From the NCBI GenBank assembly GCA_020746105.1, contig CM036622.1, positions 40,463,477 through 40,527,476 on the forward strand: DNA of 64,000 bases, written 5' to 3'. The position numbers and the translations under genes are program-made. This document shows, one piece after another, positions 46,970 through 58,530 of this stretch; the first letter of the stretch is position 1, and each line of letters begins with the position of its first letter. The DNA is from Trogon surrucura (Eukaryota > Chordata > Aves > Trogoniformes > Trogonidae). A model generated the notes under the pieces. It was not told the DNA's origin, did not search any database, and worked only from the letters and a program-made list of their open reading frames with translations.

Positions 46970-47335
46970 CATCGTATCGGAACATGAACAGTTATTACAG
47001 TCAGACCTTGGAGGCTGATGCAGACAGAAAATTCGCCCATGGAAGTATGACGGAGGTGTTCACCGTGCTCTCGCCTGCCAAATCATTGATCATCTTGTCA
47101 AACTAGGTGTGTGAGCTGAGGGCTTTGTTCATTACTAGTGTGAAAGTGAGCTAGTAAGTTGAAACTAAAATAATCTTGTAGTCATGAGGTCATTATCCTA
47201 ATTTTGAATAAATTAATGGTGTAAGCGGAAGAGGTGGTTCCGTGTGACTGCCATCTCTCGGCAACTGGGCATAAAAGCGCTGTGTTGATGTGGCGGCTGA
47301 GTTACGGAGTCTTCTGCCTACACCCCCCCCCGAAG
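46970..47335. other. Unassigned CpG-containing block with a TATA-like motif, next to a CR1 tail
   Basis: The ends of this stretch hold far more CpG than the surrounding intron (for example ATCGTATCGG, ATTCGCCC, GACGGAGG, TTCACCGTG, AGCGGAAG, TTCCGTG, CTCTCGGC, AAAGCGCTG, TGGCGGC, TTACGGAG). A CATAAAAGCGC motif lies near 47270. It ends in a C-run at 47322-47331, right where the CR1 tail begins. It could be a fragment of an LTR or another transposon, or a small regulatory element. I recognise no family. Confidence 0.35.
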
Positions 47336-47455
47336 ATCATAGAATCATAGAATGGCCTAGACTGGAAGGGACCTTAGAGATCATTTAATCCAACCTCCCT
47401 GTGTAGGGGCAGAGACCCCTCTCAACTAGATCAGGCAACACATGGGGACCGACTG
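47336..47455 (-). mobile_element. CR1 LINE 3' terminal fragment, antisense
   Basis: On the + strand this reads GATCATAGAATCATAGAATG, then GGAAGGGACCTTAGAGATCA and TCCAACCTCCCTG. That is the reverse complement of the CR1 3' UTR with its octamer tail. Only about 120 bp is recognisable; the 5' truncation edge near 47455 is approximate. Confidence 0.88.
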
Positions 47456-48133
47456 GGGATGTGAATGTGTTCTAGCACTTCATGATTAGAGATCAGTATT
47501 CTCTAAAAACCCCATCTCTTGAAGAAAAGGAAGTTAACGTGAGCAGCTCCTTTGGTGTACTCCTGGTTGGACGTTCTTTCTATCTATACATTTGAGTTGT
47601 TCTTCAGCTGAGCTCTCTAAAGTCTAGGAGACACGGATGATTTCTGTTAAACTTCTTGATTGCTTGAGTTAGTCTCAATCTGTTAGTGAAGCAAAAAAAA
47701 ATGCCTTGTGATGAAAATTAGTGAGGCAGTTTCAGTTTAAATTTCTAAATTTTGTGGTGGACAGCGGAATGAAAATCAGTCTTTTGTTAGAAAGACTGAC
47801 TGTTTCTGGAGAGTCTCTCTCTCTGGAGAGAATTTTTATTTGTAATAGTAGCTTTGGAACATAGCTAATTGGCATGTGCTGGAGTGTTGTTATACTCTAC
47901 ATTTAAAAGCTGACAAACACTGATAAAATATATATGTAAGTAAAAAAAAGACAGTGGATAGAAATAGATCCGTTTTACAGTTTGAGCTACTGTAAATGAT
48001 CAGAGCTCTAATACAAGAAAGATGTATTCAGGTATATTATTGTTCACTGAAATTCCTGTCTCTACATATATTCTTTTGTGCGTCTGTTAAACATGATCTT
48101 AACATGAAACCCTTTTTTCTCCTAACTCAAAAG
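47456..48133 (+). other. MLLT10: MLLT10 intron leading to the micro-exon
   Basis: Nothing is recognised apart from the splice signals of the next exon. These are a branch-point-like TCTTAAC near 48097-48103, the pyrimidine run CCCTTTTTTCTCCT, and the AG at 48132-48133. Confidence 0.7.
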
Positions 48134-48166
48134 CTTTCTCGAAGTTGATGAATACCATACATAATG
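48134..48166 (+). CDS. MLLT10: MLLT10 33-nt micro-exon (AFSKLMNTIHNG)
   Basis: Thirty-three nucleotides lie between a CTCCTAACTCAAAAG acceptor and a perfect GTAAGT donor. With the G carried over from exon 32476-33042 they read A-FSKLMNTIHN-G and hand a G on to the next exon, so the phase is 1 in and 1 out. Human AF10, as recalled, has FSELLNAIHNGIYNSNDVAVSF at exactly this place, and the next exon here continues GIFSSNDVAVSF. The similarity and the phase match make it a real exon despite its size, too short to be found as an open frame. The changes E to K, L to M and A to T relative to human are unusual in an otherwise conserved protein. It could be skipped without frameshift, removing 11 residues. 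The region I remember as EISMQYRHDGACPTTT in longer mammalian isoforms was not found. Confidence 0.88.
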
Positions 48167-51100
48167 GTAAGTTATATTAGAATCTTTTTCAGAGGTTCAT
48201 TTATCACAAAGGGTAGCCTTTTGTGCAATAGCCTGATTGAAGGTCTGCATATTCTATGGATTGGGTGAAATACAGGTCTGCAGTGAGTCAATTGTTCGGT
48301 ACTTGAGTGAAAACTTTGTAGATTGTCTGCAGGAGCCTGATAGGTCAATAGTTCCTCAGTTCTCTTTTTATGATCTTTTTGTATGTGTGCAGTAAAATAG
48401 TAACAGTTTTATTCCAGTTCTGAGATTTTTTTTCTTTAATTTTGTGAATAGTGTTTCGAGTTCTTCTTCTGTGCTCCATTCATAGGTGTGTTACGGTGGT
48501 GTCTACCTCAGGCATTCTCCCACTTGCCTTCCCGACTACTTAAATTACTACAAGTAATGCGTGTGAAGGTATACTTGTTTGGTCCATTCTTTGTTCCGAG
48601 AGAGTAGTGCTGGCCATTTTTATCACTGATAACAGCGCTATCAATTTCAGAGGGAGCTATATTGAATCTTTAATGTGTCTAATTGCTCTTTGCTTTTAGT
48701 ATTCAGTATTGGCTTTGTACCCCTAGTTCTGTGTTCACTCGTAGCCAGTGGAAATGAAATATATCTTATTAAGTTAGAACTTGGTTTACTTTTTCAAGGC
48801 TTTTGTTCGTTCGTAGGACACAATCCCAGCTATATTCACAAGTTACTGAGAGATTTAGGAGGGAATATTTACATTTAAAACCCTCTCATGAGGCTAGTTT
48901 TGGAGAGCCAACTAGAATGATTTTCTTATTGCTCTATGTGTATGTTGGAAGAGCAGTGCTGTATGCATTGCCAATTGTATTGACTTGGAGTTCAGCATAT
49001 GCAAAAGAATTTAAGTGTTTCAACTTTGCATGGTGAAGTTCTTTGCGTTCTAAGTTAGCAATCGTTAAGGTTTATAGGGCTTTTGCTTTTCATGCTGTCG
49101 GAGTCACAAATGACATCTGTTAGGCAGATGTCTATAGTGATGGGTCTCTTAAGTAATTAAAAAATGAATATTACATTAAATTTATATTTCATAGTCTAAA
49201 TGTGGTGAGAAATACTGACATTTCTCTAGATTTGCTTTGCTTTGGTAAAATAGGTTTAGCTTTTTTCCTTTTGATGTAGGGTTTCCCTCTCACTCTCTCA
49301 GGTATACAGTACTCTGAACCAGCTTTGAGATGAAGGAAAGCAAGCTCACCATTTTTCTCAACAAAAATAAAACATCTGAAGGGTATCTGACTGGGTGTGC
49401 TGAATTTGGACTTGGTGAGTTTCTGCTGTTTTATAAGCAGAGCCTTTTTGCTGTTTAATGTTGAAGAGGTATAGGTTCACAACAGTGCAGAATAGAAATT
49501 GATGGAATGTCATTTGTGATGACTTCTTTCCACGTGGCACTTTTTTTTTTTTTTAAAAAAAGTGTGTATTTCTAACTCCAGCATAGAAGTTGAAAGGGCA
49601 TGGATGTTGTATTTTCGTGTCAAGCAATAATAATGCTTTGTATGACTGTCTGTTACCTGCATGTTTGTTTTAAAACAGTTTGGACAAGATTTATTATCTA
49701 ATGTGATTTTTTTTTTGGGTGGGGGTGAGGATGTGTGTGGGGTGGCTTTTTATCTACCTTCTCTAAGGAAGATATCCTTCCCCCTGCAACCTGCAAGTTT
49801 TTTGAAACATCGTTTGCAGAAGCATATATATGGGTAGAATCAATGAGTGTAGGTAGAAATTTTGATAGTATGAACAGCAAAGAAAGATCTTGCCATGCAT
49901 GTATAGAGTGAAAAGAAAGTATTCAAACTTGAGATAAATATTTAAATATAAGAAAATCATTTACTCCCAACAGTGTATTCAGATTAAGAGTCAGATAATG
50001 CTGAGGGCTGTAAGAGTAGTTGTCTGGAATAGTTTTGATGGAGATAGTTTGTCAGGAGCCTGTTCTTTTTGTTGCACTGAGTTTAAGTTCTCTACACATC
50101 GACAAAAAAGTACGCAAAAGAAAAAAATGGAGTTTTGGTTCGAGTGGAGATACCTAGAAGCTTGGATCAGAGACGTTCATTTGATAATTGAGCTAGTTAG
50201 TACAGAGGTGATGGTTGAAACCTGTCAGTTGGCTTTGGTTGTGACAAATTGTGAAGGAGGAAGGACGGTAGCTGAAGTCTGGAACGTGGTTGAAAGAGTC
50301 AGTTAAAAAAAGAGGACTAGAAAACTTGAGTCGTGCAAGCTGTCTTAATAGGAGTCAAGACGCTTCAAGGCAAAAGTGACCCACTGCAGTTTTGCCACTA
50401 AGATACTTAGCTTGTATTTTTTTTATGCTTCTTAAAAAAACACCTTGTTTATGAAAAATTGAGAAACTGCAGCTGAGAGATAAATAGTTTTCACTACTCT
50501 TTGATGTGTGATAACTATGTGCTTTGTCCTTCTTTCTCAGTCTTACTGTGGGCCTTAGAGTCAAACTTTTTTGACTTGACCTTGAAGTCTCGTGTCTTCT
50601 GCATCGTTTTTATGGGCCCACCGCTGGGAAGCAGGAGGAGAGGGCACAGGCACACATATCTGCTGAGGATTTTAGTACATACTTAAAAAAAAGACTAAGG
50701 GGAGTGATGACCTGAATGTTCTTTTATGTTACAGCTAGCTGTGAATTTTGATTGTTGGTTGTAGCCTTTCTCTGGCTACTTCTGTTCTTTCTCCTTCTGT
50801 CTTCGTTTTATTTCTTACTGTTCTTGTTTTCAGGTGTCTATTTTCACTTGTTTTGTCTTATGCTAAATTGTGAGTTGCAGTATGGAGAGTCATAGCATAG
50901 AACAGATGCCCGTTGTGCCAGTCCAAGCACTGTGGTCAGCTTTAGAAGACGGCACGTTTCCAACAAAACTTTTTGGTTCTGTAGCCTTGGTCTTCACATC
51001 AATGCAGGCAAAATTTAGCATATATGGTATGATTCTTTTAACAAGATAATCTAAACTAGGCAGAATCTCTGCTGAGCTTGAAAGAATTAAAATTTTTGAA

Positions 51101-54100
51101 TCTAGGCCAGCTGGACAAACGTTTACAGTGTTGATAAAAAGGCATCTGTGAGTACTGAAGCACGGGGACAGTAGCGCTCAGGAGGGATCTAGTGCTTCCA
51201 GTGACTCATGATTTCAGCACTGAGATAAAGTGCTGTTGGAATGATTTGAAGCTATGATAGGTTTTCAGAGATCGCAAAGGCATGAAGTTCTCCTTGGAAA
51301 TCGTTGAGATATGTAGATCATAAATGCCGTGCTCCTACTCAGGAGTGCTTGTTTAGTGAACCTAAAACTCCTTATTTTTAGAATGTCATATTAAAGTAAG
51401 TCAGGCTCACTATGACAAAAGCGAGCATCTAAATAGAAGTCAAAATCTTTATTCATCAGTTGTTCTTCTGTCTCTGTCTAACTTTTTTTTCTTGCAAAGA
51501 CCTTTGTGTGCTGTGACACATTTGAATTACAGGTCTTTCCTGTAGTTCTGAGCATAGGTGTCTCACATATGATCATGGAGCTCTCTATCTTGGTGCTCTT
51601 ACTCTGGAAAAGGACTTTGAAACTTAGGCTGAGCTAATTGTATATGTGGACCTTAATCAGGCAGTGATAAAGCATCTCAAAGATTTATTGTGGGAAATCA
51701 GAACATCTGGATGAAACAAAGGAGAGAAGGCTTGTCCCTGTGTCATCCCTGTCTTTCATTCCCACCCCACCCAAACAAGACTGCACGCTTTAACTCAGGT
51801 GTAAGTTTGCTGTGGGACATGGCATGAAAAGTTACAACTGTTCAGAAAGGATTGAAAGAAGTTTACTAGGGCACAGTCAGAAACAAATTTAAGGCTAATA
51901 ATTACAAAGACCATTCCTCAGGCTCAAAATCCATACATAGTAGATTTTTAGAGGCTGAGAGAATATTTGGGGAAATGCTTACCATTTTCTTGTGCTTTTC
52001 CCGGTGCAGCTGCTGTTGGTCACAACTAGAGATGAATACACTGGGCTAGAAAAACAACATAGTTCTCCCTGTGTTCCTAGTACAGCATGTCATTCACCTG
52101 TCTCCTCATGTCAGCAAATTCACCTTGTCTGGGCTATGAAAAATGTGAGTTTGAGTGCTTCTGCAATGGAGGCCTGTAGTGTAAGACCAGTAGCAGCTTG
52201 GATTAATTAAAAGTAGGAGCAGGCACACTCTACACCAGGAAGCTGTAACCGTCCTGACAGTGGTTTAGGCAGTTTTGAAATCTTGTACTTAAAAGCCTAC
52301 CTGTGGAAATGAAGGTCTAACTGAGGATTATATACCGACTGAGCTTACTTTAAGCAACTCCATATGAGTTGTTTTGTGTTAGCTACCTGGTGTATGTATT
52401 CCTCACTGTTTATTGAAAGAGTGAATACTGTAACACTGCTGACCTGTGCGATCATTAATGAATGTGGGATCAAGTATAAAATAATGCTTTCATTGTAGTA
52501 GGTGAGGCTGGCTGAACAGAGGAGTAGACCATTTTGGTTGCTACAGCGATCAGTTCTGATCCTTCACGCCCCGCCTTCTCATTGAATACATTTCAGAACA
52601 ACTGTGGATAGCTGTACGGTCAGGATCATGAACGTAGGAATGGGAGTAGGCAGAAGAGATAGACTAAACATCTTTGGCTAGCTGAGCTGTCAAGGTTTAG
52701 GGGTTAATTTTAATGGCGTTTGATAGCAGATGTAGGTCTTTGCTGTGTATGAAAATGCTGCCTTGTTCTTACATCATGGATTCATCATACATGTGATGCT
52801 GTCACGCCAGATTGTGTCCCTCTGTTCTTGTCAAGTATCTTGGTCTTTGGCTACGACTCTGATCTATAGAGTATTTTCAAAGGGAATAATTTTGGTGGTC
52901 TGCCTTCTGTCCATAGGTGTGAATCTAGAATAGTCATTCAATTTTGAAAACTTGTGTACCTGTATTTTGTGTCTTCCCTCCTTCCCTCCACCCCCAGCCA
53001 TGTGTATACTTTGGGTACTTTCGGCTCTGGGGTTTTTTCCTTCTGTCATCACAGAGAGGACACAGAATGCCCTTCATGAAAGGAGGGCGCTGACTTGATC
53101 TATGATAGAGGCTCCTGTGCCTCCATCGAAAAAGGACCCCCAGTCACTGAAAGGGGGGAAATGCTGGCTCGTTACCAGGCTGCGAGTCAGTAACTATCAT
53201 TTCTGCTCGCTTCTAGAACCATTACTTAAGAATCTTGTAGACACCTACCGGAAAGTTAACTCTACCACCGTGCTCATCATCAGCAGGAAAACATCTTGAT
53301 TGTTTGACTCTTAGCTTTCAGGTTTCTTCATGAAGGAAACAGGTTTGCCTTAGCATCCAAAATATAGTTTTATAATCTCAGATGAATTGAAGTATTGTTG
53401 CTGGCTCGACAGTTTCAAACACAACTTACTTTCTTCTCTTTGGAGACAACTGTACCGCAATAACCTGTTTTTATTTCCTTGTGTTTAGTATTAGATTCAC
53501 CTTAGCTTACATCCATATTGCAAAATACTAAGTAGTGGGATATTCCTTCCACTATTAACATTCTACTGGAATAGAACATGGTCTTTCTTGTGTAACTAAA
53601 CGTAATCAATTTTTCTACATGTTTCAAAGACATTTTTTTGATTTTGCTCTGTGTAGAAAGTTGTCACAGGTTTAAGGAAGATTTCTCTTTTTTTTTTTTT
53701 TTTGGAGATCACCACAGGAAGTCAAGGTACTGAAAATGTGTAATACTTATTTTTTTGTAAAGCAGTTCTTTTTCTCATAAGTCCAAAATCCCTTTTATTT
53801 CTGTGAATTTTACTCCAAGACCCTTTGAGGTTGTTGTCCCCTGCCTCGTGTCCATCTGTCCTCTCCCAAGTAGGAAGTTTCTGCAATTCTGTGAAACTCG
53901 TGTGGGGTTGCAGGTTTGCATTTTAAGAAAACACCTCTTTGACCATATTCCGTTTACTCCTTAAGTTTTGGAAAAATGTTTGGATCAGCAACCTGTGACA
54001 GATCTCTTGACTTCCTCCTTTCACAATTGTTGCAAGAGTTTTCAGCTCTTGGCTTTGAAAAAGAGAACACAGCTTTGTGGTAGGGAGAACATTTTCCCAG

Positions 54101-56113
54101 CTTCCTAAGGAAGAAGTCTACATGTTTGCTCTTGGTTTTGGCTCACAGTAAGCTTTGAGCCTGTTTTCTGATTCTGAGCAAACTTGATGAAGGAATCTAA
54201 AATGTGTAAGTTCCTGTAACAGGGATGAACAGTGTAGAAGTTCAAGAGTAGCCACTGCCTGTTTTTGTCTTTCGTTGGACTGGGCAATCTCTGGCAGAGA
54301 AAAGGAATGTAAGAGAGCTGAATAATTTAGGAGTCCAGAAAATACTAGAAAATAAAAAGAACTGAGAATTTCATAGCTAGATACAGGCATCGTGGTGGGA
54401 AAACTTGGTATGTCGATGTCATCTGTGAGATGCAATGCAGTTGAAAGCCAGAATCTAATACGTTTTGTTAATTCTGCTCATGGAATTACTTACTTTTGAG
54501 ATTTTTAATGAAGTCATTAAAATTGTTCTGTGTGCCAATTGGTGCATGTTGCTGTACAGCTAGCTCTGACTTGAGGCTATTTTGGTTTTCACTGTTCTTG
54601 ACGTTCTTCTAGTTCTTCGATTTATTTCATCATTGATTCTCAGCAAAAAGAATACATTTTTTTCCAATCTGCATAATCTGATGTGTTCCCTGGTCTGTAG
54701 CACTACCCTTCTGTGGTAAGCAGACAGTTTTGTTGTTGCCGCCTTTTTTTTCTTTTCCCTTTTTTTTTCTTCAGTTGCCTTTTTGTTAAGCCTTTAACTC
54801 AAGCAGTGAAGGCTCTAAGTGTGTTTTATCTGTCAGAACCTGCAATCACGTTGTGCAGCTGTGTTAGCACTGTTAAGCACAGTCAGGCTTGACCTCAACA
54901 GTGTTATGTGTCCACTTCCACCCGCAGTTGGAGAACTCTGTTCTGTTTAAAATGCCGAAGATGGTATTTAATTGTTCTGATTGCGCCTCTGGCAAATTGT
55001 GCGATGCCATTCATCACAAGCTGTAGCTGTCTGACTTTTCAGTAATATGGGAAGGGCTTCAAGGTGCTTTGTTTAAAACAAACATTGATGTAGTTTATAG
55101 TCATTTGTTCAGGCTTTTATTATTATTCCTTTCTGATCCAGAAAGTGATTTATCTTTCCCAAAACCCCAAGCAGAAAGCTTGATATGTTTGAGACATTTT
55201 AAACTTGTATTTCCTTGGCTTTCTGATATGACATGCATGTAGTTTTCATACGGGTATTTTTGAGACAGTGCAAAAATCAAGTATTTATTTGAATGTTCAG
55301 GATACAGTTCTTACTCGAATGTGTGCATGGAGTAATATCTTGGTTGCATGACTAGTCCCAGAAGGTGCATGTGCTTAGTGTATTAAGTAAATTATTGCTA
55401 AATGGAAATACTTAGGCCAGAGTGTGCAGATAGGTCATATTCGTCCTGTATTTTGCAATAGCAAAAAACAGCAAGTGTTTTTAATATTGCTACTAGCAAC
55501 AAGTAATAGCTGACCTCATTCCACTGGTAAACTAGTTTACTACTTGTCTTTCTATTTAAATAGTTTTATGCCCACGACTTTATAATTAGCTTGCTTGTGT
55601 TCCAGAATTTTATTTTTAAGAGGAAGAATAAACCTTATCATAAATAAGAATGATCTTCTTAAATATAAGCAGCAGCTATTAAATATGCAAGATTTCAAAA
55701 GATCAAGGAAAAAATTTCTACAATAGCTTTAAAATTTTGGAGTCGTTTTACCTTTCTTGCAAAATATCTTTCTTTTTTACTACTTGACTCTCACAAAAAA
55801 TTTTGTTTTCTCCACTCATTATCATTGACATTTTATGAGAGTGATAGCATTTGTGGTGACGAGCTCTTATGATTTATTTGTAAATGTTGTGATGTTTCAT
55901 TACTGTTACCATTAAAATCTGCGGTACCTGGAGGCAGATAATTGCATGAGAATCTCCTCTCTTTCAGGTTTTTATCTACGTGTAATTGTTTTAATGCATT
56001 CAAAATGTAAAGGGTCAAAAGTCTCGTTCTTCTTATTAATTTGAAATCTCTGACTGGAAGCAGATTTAAAGAAAAATATTTTGACCTGTGGTATATTTCA
56101 ATTTTTGTAGTTA
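48167..56113 (+). other. MLLT10: MLLT10 intron, first 7.9 kb of a 10.2-kb intron
   Basis: This is AT-rich intron with T-homopolymers at about 49544-49554 and 53689-53703. The short open frames on both strands (for example 49998-50306 +, 54118-54435 -) show no domain or family. No repeat family or RNA gene is recognised. Confidence 0.75.
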
Positions 56114-56726
56114 TCACAGAATCACAGAATGTTAGAGGTTGGAAGGGACCTCAAAGATCATCTAGTCCAACCTCCCTGCCAGAGCAGGATCACCTACAGC
56201 AGAGCGCACAGGAACGCGTCCAGGAGGGTTTTGAATGTCTCCAGAGAAGGAGACTCCACAACCTCCCTGGGCAACCTGTGCCAGTGCTTGGTCACCCTCA
56301 CAGTGAAAAAGTTTTTCCTCATATTTCTATGGAACCTCCTGTGTTCCAGCTTCCACCCATCGCCCCTTGTCTTGTCAGTGGACGCCGCTGAAAAGAGCCT
56401 GGCTCCATCCTCCTGACACTCCTCCTTGACATATTTATAAACATTAATGAGGTCACCCCTCAGTCTCCTCTTCTCCAAGCTAAAGAGACCCAACTCCTTC
56501 AGCCTTTCCTCATAAGGGAGATGTTCCACTCCATCATCCTAGTTGCCCTGTGCTGGACTCTCTCCAGCACTTCCCTGTCTTTCTTGAACTGCGGGGCCCA
56601 GAACTGGACACAATATTCCAGATGGGGTCTCACCAGGGCAGAGTAGAGGGGCAGGAGGACCTCTCTCGACCTACTTGCTACTCCCCTTCTAATACACCCC
56701 AGGATGCCATTGGCCTTCTTGGCCAT
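56114..56726 (-). mobile_element. CR1 LINE 3' fragment, antisense to MLLT10
   Basis: The + strand opens with the reversed CR1 tail ATCACAGAATCACAGAATGT and TTAGAGGTTGGAAGGGACCT. Read on the minus strand, the coding part gives [58 protein letters not shown], then after a shift of reading frame [20 protein letters not shown] and [21 protein letters not shown] change of frame near 56.53 kb shows decay. About 610 bp remain of a full element of roughly 4.5 kb. The protein is nearly the same as that of the nested copy at 11296-11785, so both came from the same CR1 subfamily at about the same time. Confidence 0.94.
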
Positions 56727-58351
56727 GTTTAAGAGTAGACTCAGTAGGCATAGGTGGTGCATAGGGACGGATCTAGAGCAGGATCCAGAGAATTTACTGT
56801 CTGGTTAGATGAGGCAGAGAAAGGTCATAACAAAGTGAACACTTTAAGGATCTTAACTGCTAGTAATGCCATAACTGTAGATTTTTGGGATAGTGACCAA
56901 AAAAAAGGAGGGGAAGATGACTGAGGAAGGTGTGCTAAATGGAAAAAGATACGAAGGTCCGTAGAAAAGTGGAGCATGTGTGGAATTGCGCTGTGATGAA
57001 GAGATGGAGGGGAAGACAAGAAGTCACTAACCTCGGTTAGGCAGGAAAAAACTGTTTTTGGAATGTATCTTCAGCTTGTTTTTGTACCTTCTCCCTGCTG
57101 GATCTGGCTGGTTTTCCCCTCCATTTTTCTTGACAATTAACTGTGACAGGGAATTTAAGATGTGTCAGTGTTTGCATTTGATGTGTGAGTTTGGGTGATG
57201 TTAGTCTCCCGTGACTGCCTGTGCTCAGAGGGATTGCGGGGTGGCAAGTGGTGTTTTTAACTTTGCGTATCTTCTTATTGTCACTGCCTTCTTCAAATCA
57301 TTATTTGTATGAGTGACAAACTAGCTCCACCCTTTGGCTTCTAACTGGCATTTCAGTTCTGTTGCTTTTTTTGATCTAACCATGTTCATTCTACTTCTGT
57401 TTACTCCCTGTGGCACTCTTCCTCTAACTGCAGTTCAGTGCTACCATGCTTGATATTCCTTGGCCAGCTGACAGCTCACTTATCTAATGCACGTGGAGCC
57501 TAACAGTTTCATAGACAGGTACTACTTCTTGTCCTGGGCTTCTGGTCAGTAGGGTTTTTTCCCCCCCCACCTATATAATGAACTTTACCCTGCATGTAGA
57601 TGAACAGAAGTAATGGCTTCACAGAGGGGTATGAACGCTTCCCGTTTAAAATTGCTAACGTACAAGTCTGACTAATGTTAACGTGTTCAGTCATTTACGT
57701 GTTGGCTGTTCTAGCAGAAATGTTAGTTGAGCATTCGTAGATCACGGAGTTTTAGTTTGTGAATAAGCAAAATGCCACCAGTTCCACCAGCAAATCTGAG
57801 TACTTTGTCCTCAGACTTGCTGTCAATATTTTTCTGAAAATATACGAGCAATCCTTAGTTGCCAAATTACACTTTTGGACAAATGTATGTTGTTTAGACA
57901 CATTTTGCTTTAAAGTCACACAATACAAATGGAAACTTTTTATGTCCAGTTATATAGCCCAATACTTTATTCTTTATCTACTTAATTTTTACAGTAATTC
58001 ATTGAAAGAACAAACTCTGACAGCAGACTCAGTTGAAGGCAGGCATTTTAGCCAAAAATTCTGCTACTGTTAATATTTGAGCAGTTTGTAATGCACATCA
58101 ATATTTATCACGTTTTACAAAAACTTAGAACTGAATCAATCTGTGTTCCCTGAACTGTAGAATGTCAAATGACAAGAGCACTATTGTCAATCAGCATGGT
58201 TAGAATTTCGACACAGGAGCTTTCTGCATTATGTATTAAGTGATCTTGTTTGTCTTGATTAATTTTCTACTGCGTATTTACATGGTTACTAGAAAACAGA
58301 GGGAGGGGGAGAGAGAGAGATGCATGTAATCCTTTTTGTAATTTTTTTCAG
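56727..58351 (+). other. MLLT10: MLLT10 intron, 3' part before exon 58352
   Basis: This is intron without recognisable genes. A purine-rich GGGA/GA run sits at about 58300-58319, close to the acceptor TTTGTAATTTTTTTCAG. Confidence 0.75.
58300..58320. repeat. Purine-rich GA simple repeat
   Basis: GAGGGAGGGGGAGAGAGAGAG lies about 30 nt upstream of the exon's acceptor. It may be only low-complexity sequence. Confidence 0.6.
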
Positions 58352-58530
58352 GTATTTTTAGCAGCAATGATGTAGCAGTATCATTTCCAAATGCAGTATC
58401 TGGCTCAGGATCTAGCACTCCCGTTTCCAGTTCTCATTTACCTCAGCAGGCTTCAAGCCACTTGCAGCAAGTGGGAGCTCTATCGCCTTCAACTGCGCCT
58501 TCTATAACTACTGTTGTTGCTGCAACTCAG
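58352..58530 (+). CDS. MLLT10: MLLT10 exon: Ser/Gln-rich region (GIFSSNDVAVSF...)
   Basis: This 179-nt exon has phase 1 in and phase 0 out. Completing the G from the micro-exon it reads GIFSSNDVAVSFPNAVSGSG, SSTPVSSSHLPQQASSHLQQ and VGALSPSTAPSITTVVAATQ. It aligns with human AF10 GIYNSNDVAVSFPNVVSGSG... as recalled, then diverges modestly at APSITTVVAATQ. The segment is Ser/Pro/Gln-rich and probably disordered, lying between the basic NLS/AT-hook cluster and the downstream octapeptide/leucine-zipper that binds DOT1L. The acceptor is TTTTTTTCAG and the donor is GTAAAC. The next expected exon (ANTLSGSS... in human) was not found in the remaining 5.5 kb, so the gene continues beyond the window. 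Confidence 0.96.
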
